This document shows positions 19,930-30,800 of a stretch of 64,000 nucleotides of DNA, piece after piece (the first letter of the stretch is position 1; each line of letters starts with the position of its first letter). Location: positions 5,084,001 to 5,148,000 of the forward strand of contig OX637345.1 in assembly GCA_951799405.1 (NCBI GenBank), read 5' to 3'. Origin of the DNA: Agapetus fuscipes (taxonomy: Eukaryota; Arthropoda; Insecta; Trichoptera; Glossosomatidae). Under the pieces are notes generated by a model. The model ran no database searches, was not told the DNA's origin, and saw nothing but the letters and a program-made list of their open reading frames with translations. Made by a program: the position numbers and the translations under genes.

Positions 19930-20605
19930 GTTGTTATCTGTCACTTTATTAAGCCTGTTGAACATAGGAGAGCTATGTTTGAAAACACCGGACTATAGAA
20001 TGTGACTTTGGAGCAGTGATCACTGGACTTCAGAGCTCCGACTATACTTTATGAAAGATCTCATATGGGGTTATTCATTGAATGTTAAAGATTGCATGAG
20101 GGGGCATTGCTATAAGAATTAACCTTACCTATTGTGCACAAAAAATGAGAATGGTCGATTACTACAATTTTTTAGAGTTTCACACACACAATGTGATGTG
20201 ACTGTTTAAATGAAAAAATATAAATTTAATGTTCCTTTTGCTTGTTATCTGAGTAGATTACAAAATGTGAAATAAAAAATGAATTTAATTCAGTTGTTTG
20301 ATAACAAGCCTATAAAACGGAAACAATATTAGAAATAGTTTTTTTACATTATTTCAGCACATTTTGATGATTTTATTTTTCAAAAAAACAATTAAAAATG
20401 TCAATGGAAAAAATAGAAAGATGTTAAATATTTTAGAAACTTTTATAGGTGCATAAAAAAATCTTTAAAGGTAATTTGTATACATAATATTTTGACTTAG
20501 AAAAGTAAAAAATGAATAGAGCACAAATTTCATAGACAACGAAATTGCAGCATCACACAGCCAGGTTGCTAGGAAAAAGCAAACAAATATAATTAGTCCT
20601 AGTAA
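19930..20605. other. Intergenic, no gene seen
   Basis: AT-rich unique-looking sequence without long frames, splice-bounded exons or window repeats. Confidence 0.5.
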
Positions 20606-20609
20606 CATA

Positions 20610-20828
20610 ATATGTAAAAAATGGTTCACTTTGCCAATGTCACCCCTGCTTCAGGGAAGGTTGGCAAGAGTTGCAGGGCTTATGTTCATTTGAGAGTTGG
20701 GTTTTTTATATTGTAGGTCCACATGCGGCATGTGTAAGCGCGAAATTATGCATGTCTGCTTGTGGGAATGCATTTAATATGAATCTCAAATGATACATAT
20801 ATTTGCAGCTTAGATTTAGATTTAGAAC
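20610..20828 (+). repeat. F2 repeat copy, 5' truncated
   Basis: Starts at the TGTAAAAAATGGTTCACTTT block, so the first ~40 bases are missing. Ends TTGCAGCTTAGATTTAG. Confidence 0.75.
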
Positions 20829-21234
20829 ATAGACTTTGTCCGCAAATAACATATTCAAATTTGTGCTGAGCCCATTGTATGGGCAAGTAGTTATGTACCT
20901 ACTTGTTACATTTTTTTCTTAGAATGAGGAAAATGAAAAACACACATTTCTAAAAAAATATAAAATTAAGAAAATAATGGCACAATGATAAAATAATGCA
21001 GTAAGCAGGAAATTTTAATTATAACCCGTAATTTGATACAATACTCTTCTGTATGGCATAATATAAGTACATAGTTTGATATTTTTAGATACAGCACTGG
21101 ACAGTAAATTCATCAAAAAATAATGTGAGTAGTACTTAAGTACTTAGGAATCAACGACAATAAAATACTTGTTAAGCTAAAATGCAGGGTTTTTGAATCA
21201 TGCGTACTTCCAGTATCCCCCTATAGCTTGGAAA

Positions 21235-21625
21235 CAAAAGGGCTCACTCAGTAGGTAAAGCGCCAACAGACTGAGGACGTGCCAAAGAGCCATTGAAAGG
21301 AGGATGCTGGGAATCAGTCTCAGGGACAGGGCTCCAAGCCAGGAGATCCGTAGACGTACTGGTGTCACTGATGTCTTACAGCAAGTGGCCTGCTTAAAGT
21401 GTTGTTGCCCTGGTCACGTCGCAATGCAGGACCATGACAGGTGGCCGAAAAGGATCGTCCAGAGGTGGCCAAGGATGTCCAAGTGGGGAGACCCCAACTG
21501 AGGTGGCTGGAGGACATCAAGAGAACTGCAGATAGAGGATGGCTGAACACAGCAGCCAATAGATACCTAAACATGCTGAGGATTGGAGGAGGCCTACGTC
21601 CAGGAGTGGACTGAGGAAGAAGGAC
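21235..21625 (+). mobile_element. Non-LTR retrotransposon 3' fragment
   Basis: The frames read RAIERRMLGISLRDR, IRRRTGVTDVLQ, KCCCPGHVAMQDHDRWPKRI, then GRPQLRWLEDIKRTADRGWL after one frameshift. This is the ending of a polyprotein common in insect non-LTR elements. Confidence 0.7.
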
Positions 21626-22009
21626 GGATTGGATTTTTTTCGATAATTTAAAAAAAAGTAGAAAACCACTTTCTCAACATTATTTCATTTTCAAAAAATA
21701 ATTCTAGATAGAGGGCTTTAACTCTTGAAGAATCATAATATTAAACTGACATTATTATCCTTTCAAATTAAAAAAGTAAACACAAAAAATACCTAAGTAC
21801 TTATTGACACATAAATACGTAAAATTAACACTTACAAGAGGTTATAGAGTTCCGAAAGTGAATTTACCAGAATATTTGATTTTGCATGACAGTTTATTTA
21901 GGTTGAATAGTTTCCAGCACAGAGTAGGTTATTCCCAACTTCCTCACAAACTGTTCTCGCATCCTCATTCCTCGTTCCTCGATGTTTGGGTTTCGTTTGC
22001 CTGTAACGC

Positions 22010-22172
22010 GAGTATACAACATTTAAGTACATACACTCCCCTGGATCGCGTAAATAAAAAATGTATCAAATATACGATGGCACGTCATGTGTGTGATTTA
22101 GTTTTCATACATTTTTTTCTATTTCCGCGATCGAGGGAGTTGACGCAATGTTTTATACTCCGCGTACTGTTT
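22010..22172. mobile_element. Palindromic MITE-D copy
   Basis: Imperfect arms of about 58 bp: CGCGAGTATACAACATTTAA near the left, and its complement around TGACGCAATGTTTTATACTC on the right. Inner blocks are GGATCGCGTAAAT and ATTTCCGCGATCGAGGGAG. Confidence 0.7.
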
Positions 22173-22566
22173 CTGTTTGCAGCTGATAAATACTAATATA
22201 CACATTATTATCCTAAACTTCCCGAACACGCACGAAGTTTAATAATATTATAATTAATTTAAAAATAAAACTTCCAGCAGTGGATCCAGTACTTGCCCTA
22301 AGTACCTATACAACTTTACGTACACACTTTTTAACTTTGAAATGCATGAAAATTAATAAAGCACTTGTGTGTGCGTTTAAGTTTCCAAATATTTTTTGCA
22401 ATACGCTACGTAAGGGAAATATACATAGCAGTAACACAAAAATACGTGGACCAGATTATTTTTTAATTCAAATTGAAAACTTCTTCTTCTTTGCATAACA
22501 CTTCCATCTAAGCTCACAGCTATCAACATAACATGAGGTACTTAATTTAGATGCTCTTTCCTTGTT

Positions 22567-22795
22567 CCTTGACTTAAAGGTTAGTATGAGGCTGACTACT
22601 AATACTGTAAAAAATGCTTCACTTTGCCAATGCCATCCCTATTTCAGTAAAAAGGTCGGCAAGAGTTGCAGGGCTGATGTTTATTTGAGATTGGGTTTTA
22701 TGTTCCACATGCGGCATGTTCAAGCGCAAACTTGGCTGGCCTGTCTGGTCGTGGGAATGCATGTAATATACCTTCGCAACTTAGATTATAGATGT
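22567..22795 (+). repeat. F2 repeat copy, diverged
   Basis: Starts TTGACTTAAAGGTTAGTATG; has a TGCCATCCCTATTTCAG variant and a shortened middle; ends CTTCGCAACTTAGATTATAG. Confidence 0.65.
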
Positions 22796-23109
22796 TGCAG
22801 TTCTATACAGGGATTTGATTTTTCTTTGTTAATCTATTGGTATAGCTTTTTCTACCATTATGTTCTTTGTAATCTGTGACTTCTTACATATCTTTCGTTA
22901 GATGAAATTGAATAGGCTTTATTCTTCATCTCTCATAGATTGCTCAGGGACCACCAGCTTAATCTTTTTGATGGTTGGCAGGAGTTCTTTAGGTACTGCC
23001 GGTACGTAGTCTATGCTTCCGACTCAATTGGTACTAATTTGTACTCAATTATGGAAAAACTCCTGCCCAGTTTTATCTCTTGTATTCCTTTTAACTAAAA
23101 TGACTTTTC

Positions 23110-23360
23110 ACCTATCTAATCTAAGTTGCACAGATATGTTACATTGGAGATTCACATTACATGCATTCTCACAACCAGACACGTACAAGTTTGCGCTTGC
23201 ACATGCCTCATGTGAACCTACAACATAAAAACCAAATCTCAAATGGACATACACCCTGCAACTCTTGCCGTCCTTCCCTGAAACAGGGGTGACATTGGCA
23301 AAGTGAACCATTTTTACAGCATGGGTGGTCAGCCGCATACCAACCTATAAGTCAAGGAAC
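23110..23360 (-). repeat. F2 repeat copy
   Basis: Near full-length minus copy with tail TATCTAATCTAAGTTGC. It sits next to the Penelope-like remnant. Confidence 0.8.
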
Positions 23361-23394
23361 TATACTTTTACAATTACCTATTCATATCTTAGTG

Positions 23395-23690
23395 TTGGTT
23401 TTTGAGTTTCAATGTGGTTGCTGCAAGCTCCAACCTCCTGGACCATTTGTGTAAACTGGACTTAATAATGTTGGAGTGATGTTTTCCGGGATCTGTTGCC
23501 GTGGTCTGTGGGAGCATGATCTTGATGAGAACTGTGAAATCAAGATCATCATCATACTTCACGCTGAAGAAGCCCATCGCAGAAATGGGCGAAACGTCCG
23601 GAAGTTCCAGCTCCCACAGACCACGGCAACAGATCCCGGAAAACATCACTCCAGCATCATCAGCCGGCCGTGTAAGCCTAAAACTCTTTG
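23395..23690 (+). mobile_element. Penelope-like element remnant with inverted ends
   Basis: Two inverted copies of a 42-bp block (GGAGTGATGTTTTCCGGGAT... at 23472-23513, its complement at 23609-23650) surround a hammerhead-like core at 23555-23605. Penelope-like retroelements are known to carry hammerhead motifs in their pseudo-LTRs. Assignment rests on that motif and the inverted arrangement; no reverse transcriptase or GIY-YIG coding sequence is present. Confidence 0.5.
23555..23605 (+). ncRNA. Candidate type I hammerhead ribozyme (remnant)
   Basis: CTGAAGA (23564) fits the CUGANGA core. It is followed by a 6-bp stem II (GCCCAT / ATGGGC, loop CGCAGAA), then GAAA and GTC in GAAACGTC. Stem I can form from ACTTC.CG before the core and CG.GAAGT after the expected cleavage point, with one bulged A. 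Stem III is only the palindrome ACGT without a loop, so activity would need two molecules, as reported for short-stem-III hammerheads. Read by eye; no folding was run. Confidence 0.5.
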
Positions 23691-23702
23691 ACTTAATAAT
23701 GT

Positions 23703-23938
23703 TATTTGGTATGCGGCTGACCACCCATGCTGTAGAAAATGGTTCACTTTGCCAATGTCACCTCTGTTTCAGGGAAGGACAGAAAGAGTTGCAGGGTGTA
23801 TGTTCATTTGAGATTTGGGTTTTTATGTTGTAGGTTCACATGCGGCATGCGCAAGCACAAACTTGTATGTGTCTGCTTGTGAGAATGCATATAATGTTAC
23901 ATATCTTTGCAACTTAGATTAGATTAGACAGATTAGAA
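23703..23938 (+). repeat. F2 repeat copy
   Basis: Plus copy immediately downstream of the Penelope-like remnant; tail AACTTAGATTAGATTAGA. Confidence 0.8.
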
Positions 23939-23939
23939 T

Positions 23940-24735
23940 AATATAAGCTTCTTCAAAGGGACCCATCTTATGTTAGTTTTGCAATAACAAATCATGCAAC
24001 AGTCCCATATAAACTACATTCTTCTCTAGCAAAGTAAAAATATAAAAAAGTTTCTAAATAGTTCTAATAGTGTTTTAACTTTTGATATTCCTTGTTACTT
24101 ACACAATTCATTTTCAACATATTTTTAAAAACAATTAATATTGCTTTCTATTGTCATTTTTATTTGGTACGCCATGGCATTCCCCTGTAATTTTGGTTTG
24201 GTTGGCACTATTCTATATTTCTTTGCATTATCTTTCACTGTATCGATAACCCTATTGCATAAAACATTTTGAAATCTAAAGAGGACTGAATAAATAGTTT
24301 ACAATAAATTTATAGAGGATGCCATCAAAAACAATCCACGTTTTCAGTTAATTCAAGGTTGAACAACCACCCTTTTTACATCAGTTTCATTTCACTTCAA
24401 CAAAAATGTGGATATCCAGTACTGTATGCCTACTAATCATGAAACTTGATAACTTCATTTTCATTCTCCAGGAGTTTAACATATCCTTGGTTATTTTAAA
24501 ACTTAAAATGACAAAATAATTGAGAGTAGATATTCGACCAAGAGAAAAGTGTAATGATCCAGACTGATGTGGGAGGACAGAGTGAGAGGGGATGCAGCGC
24601 AATTTCTCCAGGTGACAAGTTGAAAGTCATCAAGGACAGGAGCTGGAGGTGAATGTCGCAGGAGGCCGAGATTCTATATGGGCTGCAGCGTCATCAAAAA
24701 TGGAGAAGAAATGTCAAAAAAATCCAATAAATTGT
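23940..24735. other. Intergenic region 3' of ACBD6
   Basis: No gene recognised. 24595-24720 weakly resembles a retrotransposon tail (KVIKDRSWR, then EAEILYGLQRHQKW in one frame), but it is too short to assign. Confidence 0.4.
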
Positions 24736-24739
24736 GTAT

Positions 24740-24745
24740 TTTATT
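24740..24745 (-). terminator. AATAAA polyadenylation signal of ACBD6
   Basis: TTTATT on the plus strand, i.e. AATAAA on the coding strand, about 100 bases after the ACBD6 stop. It is the first full hexamer downstream of the METTL23-SLIRP-ACBD6 group. Confidence 0.55.
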
Positions 24746-24844
24746 CATAAAATTAACATTCTACCATATTTTTACTACATATTATGCTTTCTATAGCTAA
24801 TCTACATAAAAAAAAGATATATTACAAATACAACCTGTTGTATT

Positions 24845-25612
24845 CTATATTAATAATTTAGCCACAGAGTCGTCAAGAGCAACTTCAGCAGGTGTCATGC
24901 CATCACAATCGACAAGGGATTTATCAACTCCTTGATTCAACAAGAAACCAATACATTCGACGTGACCACAGCTCGCGGCATAATGCAATGCTGTCTGACC
25001 CAAGTCATCCTGCAAGGAAATGTCACACTTTGCGTCTACAAGCAAGCGTAGCATCTCTAAATGTCCTCGATCTGCGGCCCAATGGATAAGTCCCAAACCT
25101 TCTGAATCCAAGGCATTCAAAGAGTCCAACCCGTTCTCGAGCATCTTTTTAACTTCAAATATATCTCCGTCTTTGCAGAAATCAAAGATGGTCTTATTTT
25201 CAGTTGAAATGTCTTCTTTTTCATACAAACTGGATACGGCAGCCCATTGCCCCGATTTGCGGCTTTTTGCTTCGGGGTTTCCTTTATCCCACGTCGGATC
25301 AAATTCAGCAATAAGCGCGATGTATTTTTCTTTAGCTACGTCGGACGGCATGTTGCCTAAAGAATTCCAAGCGTCCCACTTTTGTTTCACTTGCATCTCG
25401 TACCATTTGGGTCTCTGAGTGTTGCAAGTACCGACGGTAGCTTGTTTGTAAAGGGAATACGCTTTTAAAAGGGATGCGGAATCAAGCTTGGCGACTAGAT
25501 TCTTCATGTGAACAGTCGCTTTGTTGAAATCTTTACTCAGCTGGTTTGTTTCGCAGTCGCTATCGGAATCTGAGATATCTAAATCTGAAAAGGTATCTAA
25601 GGCTTCCGCCAT
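24845..25612 (-). CDS. ACBD6: Acyl-CoA-binding domain-containing protein 6
   Basis: A single uninterrupted exon, 255 aa. An acidic N-terminus (SDLDISDSDSDCE) precedes an acyl-CoA-binding domain at about residues 28-118, with the family signature YSLYKQATVGTCNTQRP (52-68) and KYIALIAEFDPTW. Ankyrin repeats follow: EGLGLIHWAADRGHLEMLRL (171-190) and GQTALHYAASCGHVECIGFL (205-224), with a final half repeat GMTPAEVAL. This ACB-plus-ankyrin order and the length near the vertebrate protein (~280 aa) identify ACBD6. It binds long-chain acyl-CoA and, in mammals, supports protein N-myristoylation. Its ATG lies 39 bases after the SLIRP stop. A pyrimidine-rich CTCGTTTTTTTAG sits 17 bases before the ATG and could be a 3' splice site. 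Confidence 0.93.
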   Translation of the reverse strand: MAEALDTFSDLDISDSDSDCETNQLSKDFNKATVHMKNLVAKLDSASLLKAYSLYKQATVGTCNTQRPKWYEMQVKQKWDAWNSLGNMPSDVAKEKYIALIAEFDPTWDKGNPEAKSRKSGQWAAVSSLYEKEDISTENKTIFDFCKDGDIFEVKKMLENGLDSLNALDSEGLGLIHWAADRGHLEMLRLLVDAKCDISLQDDLGQTALHYAASCGHVECIGFLLNQGVDKSLVDCDGMTPAEVALDDSVAKLLI

Positions 25613-25651
25613 TTTTAAAACTGGGCTTACTAAAAAAACGAGCAGAGAAAT

Positions 25652-25918
25652 TTAATAAGGAGAGGCAGGTTGGAGAGAGATAAAGTTGCCTTCTAAAGTG
25701 TGGTTATTTTTGCTGGTAGCGTTTTCATATCCGTTCTTGGCTGAGAATTCCACAAAGCCGTATCCTCGGCTCAAGCCTGATGAACGGTCAAAGATAACTC
25801 TGGCGACATTGACGTGACCAAATTGAGAGAAATATTCAATCAGTTCACGATGACCAACGGTCCAAGGAATGTTGCCGACGAATAATTTGTTAACGGCGCG
25901 ACCAACCTGGCTTGCCAT
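25652..25918 (-). CDS. SLIRP: SLIRP-like mitochondrial RRM protein
   Basis: Single exon, 88 aa: one RNA-recognition motif with RNP2 LFVGNI (12-17) and RNP1 RGYGFVEF (51-58). The IPWTVGHRELIEYFSQFGHV segment resembles the IPWTxxxxxLxxxFxxFGHV of SLIRP. In animals SLIRP works with LRPPRC to stabilise mitochondrial mRNAs. It is about 20 aa shorter than the human protein, and a transit peptide is not obvious, as in other species. The start codon is 14 bases after the METTL23 stop (context GAGCGATGG), so independent transcription would need a promoter inside METTL23. It could be another small single-RRM protein, but the surrounding motif fits best. Confidence 0.85.
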   Translation of the reverse strand: MASQVGRAVNKLFVGNIPWTVGHRELIEYFSQFGHVNVARVIFDRSSGLSRGYGFVEFSAKNGYENATSKNNHTLEGNFISLQPASPY

Positions 25919-25932
25919 CGCTCAAAAATAAT

Positions 25933-27591
25933 TTAATTATGAATTATCTCCAATAAATGTATGGAATGACTTCCCATCAACTCGGTGAAGTTGATTCCGG
26001 AAGAATTTCCTATGGAATTCAAATTGATGAGATTCGCTTTCAAATTCCACTTTTTTAACAGCGCTTCAATGGACCAATCAGAGCTTCTGTCTTGATATGT
26101 GCACAAAAATTTAGTGTTGCCGTTTTCTAGAAAATAAGCAGCGGTTACGAGGATGTCTTCGAATATAGCTGGATCATAGAAACAGTCTGAGCTGATTATT
26201 ATGTCAAACGGTCCAATTTTAAATATGTCACTCAAAAATAATCCCCAAGTTAGGCCCCTGATTTCAATGTCCCGTCCAGGAACTAATCCGTTAGCCTGGC
26301 AACACTGAGAAATGTGAACGAGAGATTTAGGAAGAGTACAGCTGTCCGTCAAAGTAACTTGTGCTCCACACTTCGCAGCTAATATTCCTGAAAAATAAAA
26401 AAACGTTATTGAACTCTGGAAATATATAAAAATTAAGACACTCACATTTAAATTGGGGGAAAAAATGAGACATCATTTGGCCAGGTTTCTATGCAGTTGT
26501 GGTTGGTTGAATGGATGCCAATTAAGTACTTTAGGTAAATCTGACCACCAGAAGAGATACACCTATAGAAGATATAATATTACATTACGGACAGGAGATT
26601 CAGTTATATTTCAATACAACAGTCAATATAGGTGGATTGATAAAGACTATGTACTGCATTCAGCACATCTGTCATTAGATGTCACTGTTGTTATATTTCA
26701 CAATGGAGTTGGAGCACTTTTGAATTTGGAACTTTTTTCTCAGCAAGCCAACGTCAGTCTTGTAGGGACTGCCGTATTTAGCAAACAAAATATTTGCATG
26801 CCTTTTCCTTAGCAACCCGGCCGGGTGACTACACAATACTGTCTATGCCAATACGCGTGCGGACCTATAATCTAAGTTGCAAAGGTATATGGCTCATATC
26901 TACCGTACGCCCACAAGGCGGTACATGTAAGTTCATGCTTACACATGCTGCATGTGGACATACAAAATAAACCAAACCTCACATGAACATAAACTTCGCA
27001 ACTCCTACCGCCTTCCTCTGAAACCATGGTGGCATTGGTAAAAGTGGAACAAGTTTTAACGACATGGGGGATCAGCCTCATATCAAATCCATTAATCTAG
27101 GAACCTCACAGTGAGAAATAAAGCCCTGAATATGTGTAATATCGATTTCTTAATTTCTGTGGATGACCAGCTGTGATGCCATCCAGCCGAGGGAAAGTTT
27201 AAATGCGCGGACTCCGTTCGACAAGCAAAGCAAAACAGCTAAATTTACCTGGTAGTGCAGTGCCGGATCCGATCTCTAAAATGCGTTTTCCGGAGATGTT
27301 CTTTCGCTGATCCCACAGAAACCAAGCTAGAACGGGAGCTGATGGCCAAGTGTAAAACGAGTAACTGGCTTTCAAAACCTAGAATAGAAATTATCGATGA
27401 AAAATGAGTTCAAAAATTTACCGTACGCATGTGACGGTAACCTCAAAAAAGTAAGGTTACGCAATTCGCCAGTAAACAAACATTACCTCGGGAATGTGAA
27501 TTTCTAAGTAGTCGGCGTTGGCGTCGCCGTTATTTATAGAATTCGCTCTAAATATAAACTTTTTAGTCTGTTGTGCGGGACCATCAGTCAT
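25933..27591 (-). CDS. METTL23: Methyltransferase-like protein 23
   Basis: Exons, minus strand: 27591-27487, 27378-27249 and 26387-25933; junction phases are 0 and 1; 229 aa. The family pattern is clear: YTWPSAPVLAWFLW (44-57), SAM-binding motif I LEIGSGTALPG (69-79), ILAAKCGAQVTLTDS, GLTWG, DIIISSDCFYDP (motif II/post II region), FEDILVTAAYFLE, and TYQDRSSDWSIEALLKKW. In mammals METTL23 is a nuclear/cytoplasmic arginine methyltransferase acting on histone H3R17. The first ATG lies 242 bases from the divergent SIRT7 ATG. An F2 repeat and a pseudo-open frame fill intron 2. Its own 3' UTR is nearly absent, because SLIRP starts 14 bases after the stop. Confidence 0.92.
26866..27108 (-). repeat. 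F2 repeat copy, diverged
   Basis: In METTL23 intron 2. Variants include GAAACCATGGTGGCATTGG; it may form a subfamily with the copy at 63.3 kb (both have AAATAAACCAAACCTCAC). Confidence 0.65.
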
Positions 27592-27833
27592 TTCAACAGA
27601 AGGCGACCATTTTTATTTCATTTTTTGGTGAAGGTCATTTACACCAACCGCTTAAAATAAATAATATTGGTAGGTATAATTAAATATATATGGCACAATA
27701 AGTAAATATTCTGTGGCTACAAAACAATCCAATCAAATCTATTTGGATTCCATAGATAAAGTGACATATCGCCCAAACCAGCCGTTCTCAATAAATTAAA
27801 ATTACAAAACGACAAAATAAAACACACAAGAGA
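27592..27833. promoter_or_regulatory. Divergent promoter region METTL23 / SIRT7
   Basis: Only 242 bases separate the two start codons on opposite strands, so both 5' UTRs and promoters must lie here. No clear TATA box was identified. Inferred from geometry. Confidence 0.6.
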
Positions 27834-30800
27834 ATGGAGGTGAAGACTAAAATGAGATACGGCGTGACTAGGAGAAAATGCAATCAAATTAGAAAACAGT
27901 GTCCGAAAATTGAGAGAAATGCATCGCTAAAAAAGGTAATATATAATATGAAAATGTTAGGTAGACCCCCTTTGTTTATTACGAGAAGCCTCTCGCTATT
28001 TCCGCATTTGAGTTCACTATTTTCATAATTTCTTGTTGAATTATGTGCATAATATTTATATTTATTAAGTTTTATTGAGATCCTATGAGAACTTATGTTA
28101 TTATTTGTCTGTTTTGTGCAATATTTATTTAGGTAGAATCCAACCTAACCTAACCTAACTCAAATTTAAATGTAGAATCATGCTTAGTTTTACGTTAATA
28201 CAAGCTTAATTGCCGTAGATAACCAATCGAAGTTAAAAATAAGTTTGCAAATCAGAAAGCTTAAGACCTATTTATTTTCACAGTTAAAGTGGATAGCTTT
28301 ACGCCCTCCCCTTTTTTGGAAGTGGTGTTTTTCCCTGTTCTGAAATAAATAGATTCTCATAAAAGAGTCTTCTCAATTAACATAGGCCAAAAAAAATGAC
28401 ACGTCACACGGCCATGCTACTAGGGAAAAGGCTAACTAATATTTTGTTATTAGTTGCGGAAGACCCTAGTTACTTAGAACTGGTATATTTGACTGCCGCA
28501 AAAAATAACATTCATTCTGTGTGTCAGTCTATCAATAATCTGAGCTGCAAAGATACATAAAAATTAAGGATTCATCTAAAGTAAAAAATACAAACAAGCA
28601 GACATGTGCAAGTTTGAGCTTATGCATGCTGCATCTGTACCTATTTACAAATTAAAGCCCAAATCACGAATGAACATAAACCATGCATTTTTTGCCGTCT
28701 CTCCCTGAAACAGAGTTGATATTGTGAATTTAAATGTATTTTAACCATTTCTACATTGATTGACCTAAAAAGGAGCCACTGAAATGAATTTTAGTTTAAA
28801 AGTAAAAGTTAGATTTAAAAGTTAATTTTAACACTGTTAGTTTTGTATTAAATTTTTATAAAAATGAACTTTGGTCCCGTCGAAAGCTCAGTTGGTAGAG
28901 TGCTTGCATTCCATGCCATGAGCTCGGGTTCGAATCCCACTGAGGGTGTTTGAAATGTTTTCCCGTTTTGGTGTTTATTTCAAACCCCAAAATAAAATAC
29001 CCACAAGGCTTACTCAGCCTTCACAAGAAATGAGTACCAGCCCTCTCAGGAGCTGGAAAACCCCCACTTCAACTGAACTGGTTGGTGTAAGGCTGGCCCT
29101 CTTACCTGTAAAAATAAATAGGTTCCACTCACCACATGTGATCCCTTTGGGGATAACGCGGCAAGAAGTTACACTATATGTGTAGCTTTGCTGCAATTTT
29201 TTTTTTTAATTTGTACTTAATTGCTGAAAATCTAGATAACAGCATGCAAATTGTTTTGTAGGTTTCAAATATTTTGAGGAAGAAAGAGTCGCTGAGAAGT
29301 GCGGAGGAGAATGCCGTCCTGGCCAGCATGTCTGATGAAGTCAAGGAAGTGAAGTTCAGGATACGGCAGCGACAGAAGATCATCGAGAGGATCAAAGAAG
29401 TGGAAGATGAGAGCCTCATCCTTAGGAATAAATGTAAAAAGTTAGCTTATGCCTTGCAGCATGCCAAACATCTAGTGGTGAGTACATTTCACTTTAACAT
29501 TTTGTCCTAATTACTTTTTTTATAAAAGAATGATTTATTTGATAAGTGCTGTTTTTGTGCAATTTACCTCTGGTCCGCAGTCTAGTGGTTAACATTTCTG
29601 ACTCGTAAATGGAAGGTTTTGGGCTTGAATCCCGGCGGAGCACAAAAAATATACCATTTAGATTTTCAAATATGCTCTTCGTTTTGTGATAAATCACTGC
29701 AGGGGGCACTGTTCAACAAAATCTTAGTTAAAAAAAAAGTATGTTTTTTTGATCCGCTGAGAATTGTTCCCACAGCCTTCTGATTATGAGTCCATAGCGT
29801 TACCCGTTTTTAGTAATGGATAATCTAAAGTTTAAGGATTCATATTTAGTGCATGTCCACACGCAAGCGTGTGTAAGTTTCTGCTGACACATGCTGCATG
29901 TATATTTGATGAAAAATATGAATATTAACCCTGCAACTCTTGCTGACTTTCACTGAAACAGACGTGACTTTGTAAAGTGAACTTATTTTTAAAGTGTGGG
30001 TGAATAGCCTCATTCCGACCTATAAGCCATGTCTCATGAATGAATTTAAGCCCTATAAGTTATCTACCATATTCACTCATTAAGTCCACATAAATGCAAA
30101 TAATCACATGCCTATCGTAAAGAGCTAGTCATTTGAGTAAAAATGAACGAATATTTTTGCCTCAAAAAAGCATCCCGAGGAGAATCTTTTAAAATATATA
30201 CAATAGACTTTCACTGTATGAACCACCAAACCCTAAGAAATATAAAAATGAATGAGGTTGCCATGTGAGGTAATATATTAATTTAAGATACCAATTTATA
30301 GAATATATTTTTTGCTCAGGTTTATACGGGGGCAGGAATAAGTACCGCAGCCGATATTCCAGATTACAGAGGTCCCAACGGAATCTGGACGTTGCTACAA
30401 CAAGGAAAAAAAATAGGGTAAATACCACACATATAACTTCAACTCACAACTATGTAAGTAAGTCCCTATTGCAAAATCACTAATGTATTGTATTTATCTT
30501 TTCAGAAAGCATGATCTCACTCGAGCTGATCCGACCCTCACCCACATGGCATTGTGGCAGCTGTATAGAAAACGTTTTTTAAAGTTTGTGGTTTCTCAAA
30601 ATTGTGACGGTCTGCATCTGCGATCAGGTCTGCCGAGGAGAGCTCTGTCAGAGGTATACATTATATTCTTCTTCTTTTACTTGATTTAGATTGTCTGATT
30701 TGTGATTCACCAAATAACTTCATATAAGCTGATGGATCCTGAGATGAAGACGTCCAGCTATCTTTCCACCTTTTAGGAAGTCTCCCAGCTGGGTGTTGAC

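Noticed and set aside
21804..22196. 130-codon plus-strand frame
   Set aside because: Overlaps the palindromic MITE-D copy; no splice sites or recognisable motif.
24595..24720. Possible retrotransposon tail near ACBD6
   Set aside because: Only two short peptide stretches fit; too little to assign.
25020..25418. 132-codon plus-strand frame opposite ACBD6
   Set aside because: Antisense shadow of a clearly real coding exon.
28872..28945. tRNA-Ala-like sequence
   Set aside because: Box A and box B are present, but there is no acceptor-stem pairing, and the sequence continues as the dispersed F3 SINE found about ten times in the window.
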